From Bacteroidota bacterium (GTDB lineage Bacteria > Bacteroidota > Bacteroidia > Bacteroidales > FEN-979): a stretch of DNA of 64,000 nucleotides. The notes below the pieces were generated by a model. That model saw only the letters and a program-made list of their open reading frames with translations. It did not search any database and was not told the DNA's origin. A program made the position numbers and the translations under genes. The stretch covers positions 199,538 to 263,537 of the forward strand of contig JAPLDH010000045.1 of assembly GCA_026391355.1 (NCBI GenBank), in the 5' to 3' direction. Of this stretch, positions 52,809-62,200 are shown in pieces (the first letter of the stretch is position 1; every line of letters starts with the position of its first letter).

Positions 52809-55597
52809 CAAAAGAAAATCAAAAATATGATACCCTTGTCATCGGTGGTGGAATCGCCGGGCAGGAAGCTGCACTAAACCTTGCCAACATGGATTATAAA
52901 GTGTTGATGGTTGAAAAAGGATTATCTATCGGAGGAAAAATGATTCAGTTGAGTAAAGTGTTCCCGACACTCGATTGCGCAGCCTGTATCACCACCCCTA
53001 AGATGTCGGAAACCGCCCGTCATCATAATATTACGCTTCTGCTGAACAGTGAAATTGAGAGTATTCATAAAGAGAATGGATATTTTGAGGTGAATGTTGC
53101 CAAACACCCCAGATATGTAATCCCTGAAACGTGCACGGGATGCCAGGAGTGTGAGCAAGCCTGCCCTGAAGTGAGACCGGATGAATACAACATGAATCTG
53201 GCAGGCAGGAAAGTTGCCTACATACCATTCAGCCTTGCAAACCCACGGATTGCAGTGATCGACCGGCAGGATACCTCAGCCCCTTGTATAGCTGCGTGTC
53301 CGGGAGGAGTAAAACCCTACGGATATATCACGTTGGTAAGAAACGGTCAGTATGAGGAAGCCATGAATTTACACATGGAAGATGCCCCTCTTCCGGGAAG
53401 TCTTGGCAGAGCCTGCTATGCCCCGTGTGAAGGAGAATGTACCCGTGGCAGTCTGGAAGGACCGGTCGATATCCGCCGGATAAAAAGGTTTTTTGCTGAA
53501 GATTATTACTCCAAACATCCGGAACCGCCAACGATTACCATCGAATATAAATCGGAAAAAAAAATTGCCATTGTCGGATCCGGGCCTGCCGGTCTTACAG
53601 CAGCCTATTTTCTTGCATTAAAAGGCCACCAGGTAAAGATCTTTGAAGCAGCCGCGGAATTGGGTGGAATGTTAAAACTGACGCTGCCTGAATACCGTTT
53701 GCCGAACAGTATTGTGGACAGGGATATTCAGAATATTCTGTCGCTTGGGGTCAAACACGAAGTTAACCGCAGGATCAAAAACCTTGAAGACCTTAAAAAA
53801 GAGGGATTTGATGCCGTCTTCGTTTCAGTGGGTACGCATGAAACCACTTCCATGAAAATCGAGGGGTCAGATTTGCAGGGTATTGTCTCCTGCCTGGATT
53901 TTCTCCGTGAATCAAAAATCGGGAAAAAAACCGACCTGACAGGTAAAAAAGTGATGGTAGTTGGTGGAGGGAATACCGCAATGGATGCATCGCGGACTGC
54001 TATCAGGCTTGGCGCTGCATCGGTAAAAATCATATACAGAAGAAGCAGGGAAGAGATGCCTGCCTGGAAAGTGGAATTGCGGGAAGCGGAAGAAGAAGGT
54101 GTTAAAATAGATGTATTGTGTAATCCGGTCAAATTCATTGGTAAAAACGGAAATATTGATAAAGCTGAATTGATCCGGATGAAGTTAGGTGAACCGGATG
54201 AGAGCGGCCGAAAAAGCCCGATTGAGATCAAAGGTTCGGAATATACAGAGGAGGTGGACTTCGTTATTGAAGCCATTGGATTACAGCCAACCACTTCCAT
54301 TTTCGGGAGTGAACTGGAACTTGCTAAAAACGGCAGGATAAAAGTCAATGTAAAAACGCTGCAAACTTCCACTCCCTGGATATTTGCCGGCGGAGATTCC
54401 GTTACAGGATCTTCTACGATCATTGAAGCCGTCGGACAAGGGAAAAAAGCCGCTTTATACATCCATAAATATCTGAATAATGAAAATCCTGAAGAATTTG
54501 AATTTGGAGATAAACTGGCTGCGGTCGATAAAAAAGTGATCCTGGGTCGTTCAACTATTTTACACCGGCCAACTTTGGATGATAATTTACGACCGGTTGC
54601 AGAAAGAATAAGAGATTTTGAAGATATTGAACGCACCTTTACTGAAGAGCAGGTCAAACAGAGTACCGAACGTTGCCTGGATTGCAGCAATTGTCGTGAA
54701 TGTCATCAGTGCATCACTGCCTGCCCTGCCAATGCCATTGATTTCTCACAAAAAGAGGAGAAAATCTCAGCCAAAGCCAGCAGCATCATTGTTTCATCAG
54801 GATTTCATCTTTTCAACCCGGATGGTAAACCTCAATATGGTTCGGCTAAGTACGCCAATGTAATTGATGCACTGCAGATGGATCGGCTGATTGCCCCAAC
54901 CCGACCGTTTAATAATGTCTTACGTCCAGGTGATGGGAAAATGCCCGGAAATATTGCATATATCCTCTGCACCGGTTCGCGTGATTCAAGTCTTGAGAAC
55001 TATCGTTCCTGCAGCGCCGCTTCTGTCAATAACCCGATCTGTTCGCAGATCTGTTGTATGTATTCCATCAAACAGGCACAACTGCTTATGGGCGCTCTGC
55101 CGATGGCCGATATCACCATCTATTACATGGATATCCGGGCTTTTGGTAAAGGATATGAGGAATTTTTCCAGCAGTCGAAATCGATGGGGATCAGTTTTGT
55201 GAAAGGAAAGATAGCAAAGATCAGGGAGAAAGAGGATAACAGTGGTGATCTGATCCTTCGATTCGAAAACATTGAAACCGGACAGGTAAAAGAAGTGGCA
55301 CACGACCTTGTCGTTTTATCTGTAGGAGTTCAACCCCATAATGAGATCGTAACAGCTTTTAAAAATGCACCCCTGGAACTCGATGAATTCAATTTCATTA
55401 AACAGGTCGATGTTTTAACGAGTCCTGCCAGAACAACCATCGAAGGGGTCTTTGTAGCCGGTACTGCTGCCGGGCCAATGGATATTCCTGATTCAATATT
55501 ATCAGCCGGTTGCGCTGCATCGGAAGTTGCTGCTTATTTGAATGTAACCCCTCCCCGGCCCTCTCCTATTATGGTGGAAGCTGTTGTGGGGCAATAA
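52805..55597 (+). CDS. HdrA-like flavoprotein with inserted GltD/NfnL module
   Basis: 930 residues. The first ~155 are the front half of HdrA/QmoA: a GGGIAGQEAALNLA FAD site, DCAACITTPKM and CTGCQECEQACP. Residues about 155-610 are a whole GltD-like NAD(P)H-flavin module: APCIAACPGGVKPYGY, GRACYAPCEGECTRG, GSGPAGLTAAYFLA and GGGNTAMDASRTAIRLGA. The rest is the back half of HdrA: CLDCSNCRECHQCITACP, then LCTGSRD and CSQICCMYSIKQA. The protein could bring NAD(P)H electrons to the HdrA flavin, so electron bifurcation or confurcation with the DsrC/DsrK or quinone side is possible. That role is inference from the architecture. Confidence 0.85.
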   Translation: MTKENQKYDTLVIGGGIAGQEAALNLANMDYKVLMVEKGLSIGGKMIQLSKVFPTLDCAACITTPKMSETARHHNITLLLNSEIESIHKENGYFEVNVAKHPRYVIPETCTGCQECEQACPEVRPDEYNMNLAGRKVAYIPFSLANPRIAVIDRQDTSAPCIAACPGGVKPYGYITLVRNGQYEEAMNLHMEDAPLPGSLGRACYAPCEGECTRGSLEGPVDIRRIKRFFAEDYYSKHPEPPTITIEYKSEKKIAIVGSGPAGLTAAYFLALKGHQVKIFEAAAELGGMLKLTLPEYRLPNSIVDRDIQNILSLGVKHEVNRRIKNLEDLKKEGFDAVFVSVGTHETTSMKIEGSDLQGIVSCLDFLRESKIGKKTDLTGKKVMVVGGGNTAMDASRTAIRLGAASVKIIYRRSREEMPAWKVELREAEEEGVKIDVLCNPVKFIGKNGNIDKAELIRMKLGEPDESGRKSPIEIKGSEYTEEVDFVIEAIGLQPTTSIFGSELELAKNGRIKVNVKTLQTSTPWIFAGGDSVTGSSTIIEAVGQGKKAALYIHKYLNNENPEEFEFGDKLAAVDKKVILGRSTILHRPTLDDNLRPVAERIRDFEDIERTFTEEQVKQSTERCLDCSNCRECHQCITACPANAIDFSQKEEKISAKASSIIVSSGFHLFNPDGKPQYGSAKYANVIDALQMDRLIAPTRPFNNVLRPGDGKMPGNIAYILCTGSRDSSLENYRSCSAASVNNPICSQICCMYSIKQAQLLMGALPMADITIYYMDIRAFGKGYEEFFQQSKSMGISFVKGKIAKIREKEDNSGDLILRFENIETGQVKEVAHDLVVLSVGVQPHNEIVTAFKNAPLELDEFNFIKQVDVLTSPARTTIEGVFVAGTAAGPMDIPDSILSAGCAASEVAAYLNVTPPRPSPIMVEAVVGQ

Positions 55598-55604
55598 AAA
55601 CTTT

Positions 55605-57608
55605 ATGGAAAAGAAAGAAAAAAAAGAACGGATCGGGGTTTATATCTGCCATTGCGGCGGAAATATTTCTGATTACGTAGATGTCGCACAGATCAAAGAT
55701 ATCGTGAAAAACGAAGAGGGGGTCATCATATCAAAAAATGTCATGTTTGCCTGTGCCGACTCCAATCAGAAAGAGATGATCAAAGACATTGAAAATGAAA
55801 AGCTGGATGCGATTGTTGTGGCATCCTGTTCCCCAAAACTTCATCTTCATACGTTCAGGAATGTCGCCTTACGGGGTGGAATAAATCCCTATAATTACAC
55901 CCAGGTAAACATCCGTGAACAATGTTCATGGGCACATTCAGACACACCCAAAGAGGCAACTCAAAAAGCTGCAGGGCTCATCCGGGCAGGAATTAACAAA
56001 GTATCCTTTTCCGAAGCGCTCGAAAATATTGAAGTTTCTTCGACAAGAGCCGTGGTTATAATCGGAGCAGGAGTTTCCGGAATGCGGGCTTCTATCGATC
56101 TGGCTAAAATGGGAAACCAGGTGTACCTTATAGAAAAGGAAAATTCAATCGGGGGAAATATTTCAAAATGGAAAGATCTGTTTATTACCGGGCAGAAAGG
56201 AAATACCATTATTGAAGCTCTCGGTAAGCAGATCAGGGAACTCACCAACATCACCGTTTTTACCTCGGCAACCATTGAGAAAGTATCAGGAAGCCTTGGA
56301 AACTTTATTGTTCAGGTCAAAATAGGGTCTGAAATCCTGAACCTGAAATCGGGAGCTATCCTTGTCACGACAGGATTTGATTCTTATATCCCAAAGGAAG
56401 GAGAATTTGGCTACAAAACTTATCCTTGTGTAATAACGCTTCCTGAATTCAGAGAACTGATTGATAATAGCAGAGAAACCCTGATTTATAATAATCGTAA
56501 GGTAAACAGCATTGCATACATTTATTGTGTAGGAATGAGGCAGACCAAGGGCGAGAATAAATATTGCTCCAGGGTTTGCTGTACAACCGCCATTCACAGT
56601 TCATTACTTGTTCATGAAAAATTCAATGAAGTGCAGGCCTATCATTTATACAGGGATATCCGTACCTATGGTAAGCAGGAATTACTTTATGAACGTTCAT
56701 CAAAAAGTAGTGATATCTACCTGAAATACGATGAAAAAGCTCCACCTGTTGTCGAAATAGCAGGGAGTAAACTCCTTGTAAAAGTAAAAGACGAACTTAC
56801 AAAACGCCAGGAACTGGTGTTGGAAACTGATCTTGTCGTTCTGGTCACAGGAATGGTACCGCGAAGTGATAGTAGACAAATCTCAGCTTTATTAAAGATC
56901 CCTGTTGGAAACGATAAATTTTTCAATGAGATTCATCCGAAATTACGGCCTGTTGAGACCGTCATCAATGGTGTATTCCTGGGTGGTTCCTGCCAGGGTC
57001 CGAAAAATATTTCTGAATCTGTTCAGTCTGCCCTGTCGGCAGCTGTAAAGATCAATGCCCTGACCAAAAACCCGACCATACAGCTTGAACCCATTATCGC
57101 ACGGGTCAATTTCGATGCCTGTATATGGTGCGGCAAGTGTGCTGAAGTATGTGAATACGATGCAATCCATCCTTTGGAGATGTACGGTAAAACTGTGGCA
57201 TCCGTGAATGAAGCTGTTTGCAAAGGGTGTGGCATGTGCACCCCGGTTTGCCCGTCAGATGCCATCGATATGGCTCAATACTCCAATAACGAGATCGAAG
57301 GAATGATCGATGGATTCCTGGAAAAGGTCGAACTTGAAAAAGCAGAAGGTACTTCAGCGCCGGGTGAAGGCGAAGACGGTAACACCATGAAAGACATGCC
57401 TCAAATCTGGCGGCAATTGGCAGCCTGCCTTGATAAAGAATCAAAAACGATTCCGGCTTTAGCCAAAGAACTTGATCTTAATCCGGAACTTGTGACTTAC
57501 CACATGATGACCATGAATAAATACAACCTGGTTGAAGCCGATGGATTGGATGATTCAGATGAATATTATGCGTATAAACTAAAAAACCTTCCCCATGTCG
57601 AGAATTGA
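55605..57608 (+). CDS. HdrA/QmoA-like flavoprotein with C-terminal extension
   Basis: From the ATG at 55605 it has 667 residues (an ATG at 55584 would overlap the preceding gene). It begins with IGVYICHCGGNISDYVDV, the HdrA entry motif, then the FAD site IIGAGVSGMRASIDLA, YCSRVCCTTAIHSS, and two ferredoxin motifs (CIWCGKCAEVCEYDAIHP, CKGCGMCTPVCPSDAID). A ~70-residue winged-helix-like tail (about 595-665) is unusual for HdrA. With the preceding HdrA-GltD and the following QmoC-like protein it forms a Qmo- or Hdr-type electron-transfer complex. The next gene overlaps its end by 14 bp. Confidence 0.87.
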   Translation: MEKKEKKERIGVYICHCGGNISDYVDVAQIKDIVKNEEGVIISKNVMFACADSNQKEMIKDIENEKLDAIVVASCSPKLHLHTFRNVALRGGINPYNYTQVNIREQCSWAHSDTPKEATQKAAGLIRAGINKVSFSEALENIEVSSTRAVVIIGAGVSGMRASIDLAKMGNQVYLIEKENSIGGNISKWKDLFITGQKGNTIIEALGKQIRELTNITVFTSATIEKVSGSLGNFIVQVKIGSEILNLKSGAILVTTGFDSYIPKEGEFGYKTYPCVITLPEFRELIDNSRETLIYNNRKVNSIAYIYCVGMRQTKGENKYCSRVCCTTAIHSSLLVHEKFNEVQAYHLYRDIRTYGKQELLYERSSKSSDIYLKYDEKAPPVVEIAGSKLLVKVKDELTKRQELVLETDLVVLVTGMVPRSDSRQISALLKIPVGNDKFFNEIHPKLRPVETVINGVFLGGSCQGPKNISESVQSALSAAVKINALTKNPTIQLEPIIARVNFDACIWCGKCAEVCEYDAIHPLEMYGKTVASVNEAVCKGCGMCTPVCPSDAIDMAQYSNNEIEGMIDGFLEKVELEKAEGTSAPGEGEDGNTMKDMPQIWRQLAACLDKESKTIPALAKELDLNPELVTYHMMTMNKYNLVEADGLDDSDEYYAYKLKNLPHVEN

Positions 57609-58710
57609 TCCGGGATTTGCAACTGAAATAAAGAAATACGGTGCCAAAGATTTTACCGCATGTTTTAACTGCGGCAATTGTACTGCTGTTTGCGGGCTTA
57701 CCGATAAAAACGCCAATTTCCCACGAATGTTTATCAGGCAGGGAACGTTGGGACAAAAAGAAGAGATCCTGCAAAGTAAAGAACTCTGGCTTTGCTATGC
57801 CTGCGGGGATTGCTCTGATACCTGTCCGCGGCAGGCAGGGCCCGGTGATTACATGGCCGCCATGCGCAGGTATGCAATCGCTTCCTACGAACCCACAGGT
57901 CTGACTAAACTTATGTTTAAAAGCAACCCCGGGTTTATTGTTGTAACTTTGTTTTTCTCTCTTCTCCTTGGTTTTTTTCTTTTCACCCTTAAACCCGGTC
58001 ATGAAGTGTCCCGTTGGTTATTTTCATTTCTCCCATATGAGGTGATCCATAATATGGGTTTGGTCATTTTCAGCATCACGGGCTTATCCGTTGCCTGGGG
58101 AATTGTGGTTATGGTGATAAAGCTTACGAAAATCCATGATAAGAAAGAGAAATCGAAAGGGAATTGGCTGAGTTCCTTATTGAAGGTCGCTAATGAGATC
58201 GCCACCATGAACCGTTATAAAACCTGCGATGAAGAAGAAGATTCCTTCTGGAAAGATAAACCATGGTATAAACAGCCCTGGTTTGTACATTGGTCCATCA
58301 TGTGGGGATTTATCGGGTTATTGGTTGCAACGGTTCTTGATTTTATGCTGAAAGATCCGGCTACATCCATCTGGTGGCCAAGCCGTATCCTGGGAACACT
58401 TGCCGGGTTGCTGCTTGTTTATGGAACCAGCCTTGCCATTAATTACCGGCTTAAAAAAGTGACCAAAGCGTATTCGGAAACCCGCCTTGCCGACTGGACT
58501 TTTTTATTATTCCTTTGGATTGCAGGTATAACGGGGTTTTGGCTTGAGATCTCGGTTGCTTTACATGCAAATTATCTGGTAAATCATATTGTCTTACTTA
58601 TCCATACGATCATTTCAATGGAACTTGTTCTATTGTTCGCTTTCTCAAAATTTGCCCATGCGTTTTACAGGCCATTGGCACTATTTTTCTATTTTAACAA
58701 TAATCAGTAG
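57595..58710 (+). CDS. QmoC-like protein: HdrC fused to membrane cytochrome b
   Basis: 371 residues. The soluble front part has two 4Fe-4S motifs, CFNCGNCTAVC near residue 23 and CYACGDCSDTC near 67, as in HdrC. Then come about six membrane helices from residue 105 with membrane-embedded His (for example IHNMGLVIF, HWSIMWGFIG and NHIVLLIHTI). An HdrC-HdrE fusion is the defining form of QmoC, which connects the quinone pool to APS reductase in sulfate reducers. APS reductase genes are not in the window, so the partner here is probably different, with the DsrC/DsrK side the obvious candidate. Confidence 0.85.
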   Translation: MSRIDPGFATEIKKYGAKDFTACFNCGNCTAVCGLTDKNANFPRMFIRQGTLGQKEEILQSKELWLCYACGDCSDTCPRQAGPGDYMAAMRRYAIASYEPTGLTKLMFKSNPGFIVVTLFFSLLLGFFLFTLKPGHEVSRWLFSFLPYEVIHNMGLVIFSITGLSVAWGIVVMVIKLTKIHDKKEKSKGNWLSSLLKVANEIATMNRYKTCDEEEDSFWKDKPWYKQPWFVHWSIMWGFIGLLVATVLDFMLKDPATSIWWPSRILGTLAGLLLVYGTSLAINYRLKKVTKAYSETRLADWTFLLFLWIAGITGFWLEISVALHANYLVNHIVLLIHTIISMELVLLFAFSKFAHAFYRPLALFFYFNNNQ

Positions 58711-58749
58711 AAATAAATAATGGTATTCCTCTTTTAAGAAAATCTCCTT

Positions 58750-59100
58750 ATGGAAAAAAAGATAAAAATTGCTATCCCGACCGACGATGGATCAATTGTC
58801 AGGCAGGAATTCAGAGGTTCCAGGGCCTTTTGGGTAGCAACGATTAAGGCAGGAAAGATCGTTCGTCAGGAGTTGCGCTGGAATTTACTGAGTGAAATTC
58901 TGACCTCGGAATACGGATTTTTCTATAACCTGACCGATTGTGATGTAGTGATCGTCAACGAAATCGGACCTCGTCATAGTGAACTCCTGCAGGAAATAAA
59001 AAAGATGATCGTCCGGACCAAACAAACAGAGATTTCTAAAGCACTTAATACCTATCTGACTAACATTTTAAGTTTACCTGAAGTAAAACAAGTGGCTTAA
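58750..59100 (+). CDS. NifX/NifB-like protein, copy 2
   Basis: 116 residues, starting MEKKIKIAIPTDDGSIV and sharing the RWNLxSEIL block with copy 1 at 45973. It lacks the C-terminal cysteine run of copy 1. It lies 39 bp behind the QmoC-like gene and ends the redox cluster. Having one paralog at the start of the first unit and one at the end of the second suggests paired or alternative subunits, perhaps for cluster insertion or sensing. Confidence 0.65.
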   Translation: MEKKIKIAIPTDDGSIVRQEFRGSRAFWVATIKAGKIVRQELRWNLLSEILTSEYGFFYNLTDCDVVIVNEIGPRHSELLQEIKKMIVRTKQTEISKALNTYLTNILSLPEVKQVA

Positions 59101-59117
59101 AAATCATTAATTCATTG

Positions 59118-59140
59118 TGGAAATTCCTGGTAGGATTCCA
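59118..59140 (+). terminator. Weak hairpin after the redox cluster
   Basis: TGGAAATTCCT and AGGATTCCA can pair over a GGT loop with one bulged base, 18 bases after the stop at 59100. The T-rich stretch follows only about 20 bases later, so this is a tentative terminator. Confidence 0.3.
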
Positions 59141-59201
59141 TATTATATTGGAACTTTGGTTAATTTTACTTTTTAGGAGAATGTAGAATTAATGAAGGTT
59201 G

Positions 59202-62200
59202 ATGAATAATAAGTTGATACTGTTATCCCCTCGTAAAGCGCTCAATAAGGCTTACCTCAAGGTAAAACCTTTAAGGAGTGAGATCGAACTGTTCAAGAAG
59301 AACCTTATCGGGCTTCTGGATGGGCTGGATGAAACGGAATCGGAAGAGCACAATAAAAATGACCTTGGCGATTTCCTCAAGAACACCTTCTATCATCCAA
59401 CGTTTTACATCAATACGAAAGACCGCACTGACCTTGTAATTCACAATGGTCCCGATTCAAAGAGTTTTGCCGGTGTGTTGATCGAAGCTAAAAAACCTTC
59501 GAATAAAACTGAGATGATCCGGCCTGATAACCTGAATGTAAAAGCTTTTCATGAATTGATCCTTTATTATCTCCGGGAAAGGATCACCAACCATAATATT
59601 GAGATCAAACACCTTATTGCTACCAATATTTATGAATGGTATGTAATTGATTCCGCTCTGTTTGAGAAAACGTTTGCCCAGGATACAAAGCTGGTTCAAC
59701 AATTCACTGATTTTGAAGAAGGCCGGCTTGCAGGCAAGACCACCGACTTTTTCTATAAAGAAATTGCTGAGCCATTCCTCACAAGTTTAACTGCTGAATT
59801 TCCTTTCACATGGTTTGATTTCCGGGATTATGACAAGCCGCTCAGGAATGACGATAAAAAAGATGACTCTAAACTGATTGCGCTATATAAGTTGCTCTCT
59901 GCTGAACATCTTCTGAAACTTCCTTTTGCAAATGACAGCAACAGCCTGGATAAAGCGTTTTATTCAGAATTGCTTCATATCATCGGGTTGACAGAAACCA
60001 AAGAATGCAGCAAAAAACTCATTGGACGTAAAAAGGAAGGTGAACGGAATTCCGGTTCCCTGATCGAGAGCGCCATAATCCAGCTCGACAACCTGGATAA
60101 AATTTCACGGCTCGAAAAACCTGCTCATTTAGGTGAAACGGTTCAGGACCGCTTGTTTAACGTTGCACTGGAACTTTCCATAACCTGGATCAACCGAATC
60201 CTTTTTCTAAAGCTTCTGGAAGCCCAGTTGATCCGATACCACAAAGGAGATCCGGCATTTGCCTTTCTTAATTGCGAAAAGGTTCAGAATTTCGACGACC
60301 TTAACACTCTTTTTTTTGGAGTGCTTGCCCGCATTCCTGCCGATCGTAATGAAGGTGTAAGAAAATTATATGCGAATGTTCCTTACCTGAACAGTTCGCT
60401 GTTTGAACCCACCCCTCTGGAGCATTCCTGTTTGTTCATCAGCCAGTTGAAGGATGATAAGTTGCCTGTAATATCATCAACTGTGCTAAAGGATAACAAC
60501 GGGAGAAAATTTAAAGGAGATCGGTTTTCGCTTGAATACCTCTTTAAATTCCTTGATGCTTATGATTTCGCCGGCGAAGGGTCTGAGGAAATCCAGGAAG
60601 AGAATAAAACGCTGATCAACGCTTCGGTTCTCGGGTTGATCTTCGAAAAGATCAACGGTTATAAAGACGGTTCCTTCTTTACTCCCGGGTTCATCACCAT
60701 GTATATGTGCCGCGAAACCATCCGCCGGGCGGTTGTACAAAAATTCAAAGATGCCAAAGGATGGGCTTGTGAAACGATCGATCATCTCTACGATAAGATT
60801 GAAGACCGGCAGGAAGCGAACCGGATCATGAATTCGCTGAAGATATGCGATCCTGCAGTTGGTTCCGGACATTTCCTGGTTTCGGCGCTGAATGAGATCA
60901 TTGCAATCAAGAGCGAGCTAAAGATTTTATCCGATAAGGATGGAAAAAGACTGAAAGATTACCACGTTGAAGTGGTCAACGACGAACTGATCGTTACCGA
61001 CGAAGATGGCGAATTGTTTGAATACAATCCCAATAGTCATGAAAGTCAAAGGGTTCAGGAAACACTTTTCCGGGAGAAACAAACGATCATTGAAAACTGT
61101 TTGTTCGGCGTAGATATCAATCCTAATTCTGTAAAGATCTGCCGTCTCCGGTTATGGATCGAGCTGCTGAAAAACGCCTACTACCTCACCCCCCGGCCCC
61201 CTCTCCCACGGGGAGAGGGGGAGCGTGAATTGGAAACGCTTCCCAATATTGACATCAACATCAAATGCGGTAATTCGCTGATATCACGCTATGCCTTGGA
61301 TGCTGATATCCGGCAGGCTTTGAAGAAAAGCAAATGGAACATCGACAGCTACCGGATGGCAGTTATGATATACCGCAATGCATCAGGCAAAGAGCAGAAA
61401 AGGGAAATGGAGAGGTTGATCAGTTCCATTAAAAGCGATTTTGAAATAAAAGTTGCAGCCAATGATAAGCGATTACTTCAGTTGAAGAAGCAGAACGGAG
61501 ATCTGTTTACCCTGACCCAGCAAATATCACTTTTTGAAAGATCAAAGAAAGAACTGGCAGAATGGAATAAGAAAGTAAGTGATCTGACAGGAAAAACCAA
61601 GAAGCTCGAAACCGAACTCGAAGAGATTAAAAACAATAAGATCTATGAGAATGCCTTTGAATGGAGGTTCGAGTTTCCGGAAGTGCTGAATGATGATGGG
61701 GATTTTATTGGTTTTGATGTTGTAATAGGGAATCCTCCATATATCCGGCAGGAAGAAATAAAAGACCTGAAATTAAATTTACAAACCAACTATTCAACTT
61801 ACTCGGGTACAGCTGATTTGTACGTGTACTTTGTAGAAAAAGGATTTGAACTGCTTAACCAGGTTGGTAACTTCTGTTTCATCATGCCAAATAAATGGAT
61901 GCAAACCAACTATGGTAGGTCATTGCGCGCATTCTTCCTCCAATATAGGCTTCACTCAATTATAGATTTTGGTGACTTGCAAGTATTTGATGAGGCTACC
62001 ACGTACCCTTGTATCCTGAATGTCTCAAAACAAAAGCCATCTGAAACTTTTAATTCTATCGCAATAAAAACGCTGCAATTTGATAATAGCTTTGCAACCT
62101 ATGTAAAATCAATGACTAACAGAATGTCTTGCTCAGAATTAACTGATGAAACATGGGTGATAACTACAAGAATGGATCAAAAATTACTGTCGCGGTTAAA

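Noticed and set aside
53728..54690. A 320-codon open frame on the minus strand inside the HdrA-GltD gene, and others such as 9746-10306 (+) and 1850-2485 (+)
   Set aside because: They lie opposite strong genes, have serine/proline-rich or low-complexity translations without motifs, and no promoter or start site; they are reading-frame shadows.
45973..59100. NifX-like proteins as a sign of nitrogen fixation
   Set aside because: No nifHDK or nifENB lies nearby, and the fold is common in unrelated metal-binding proteins.
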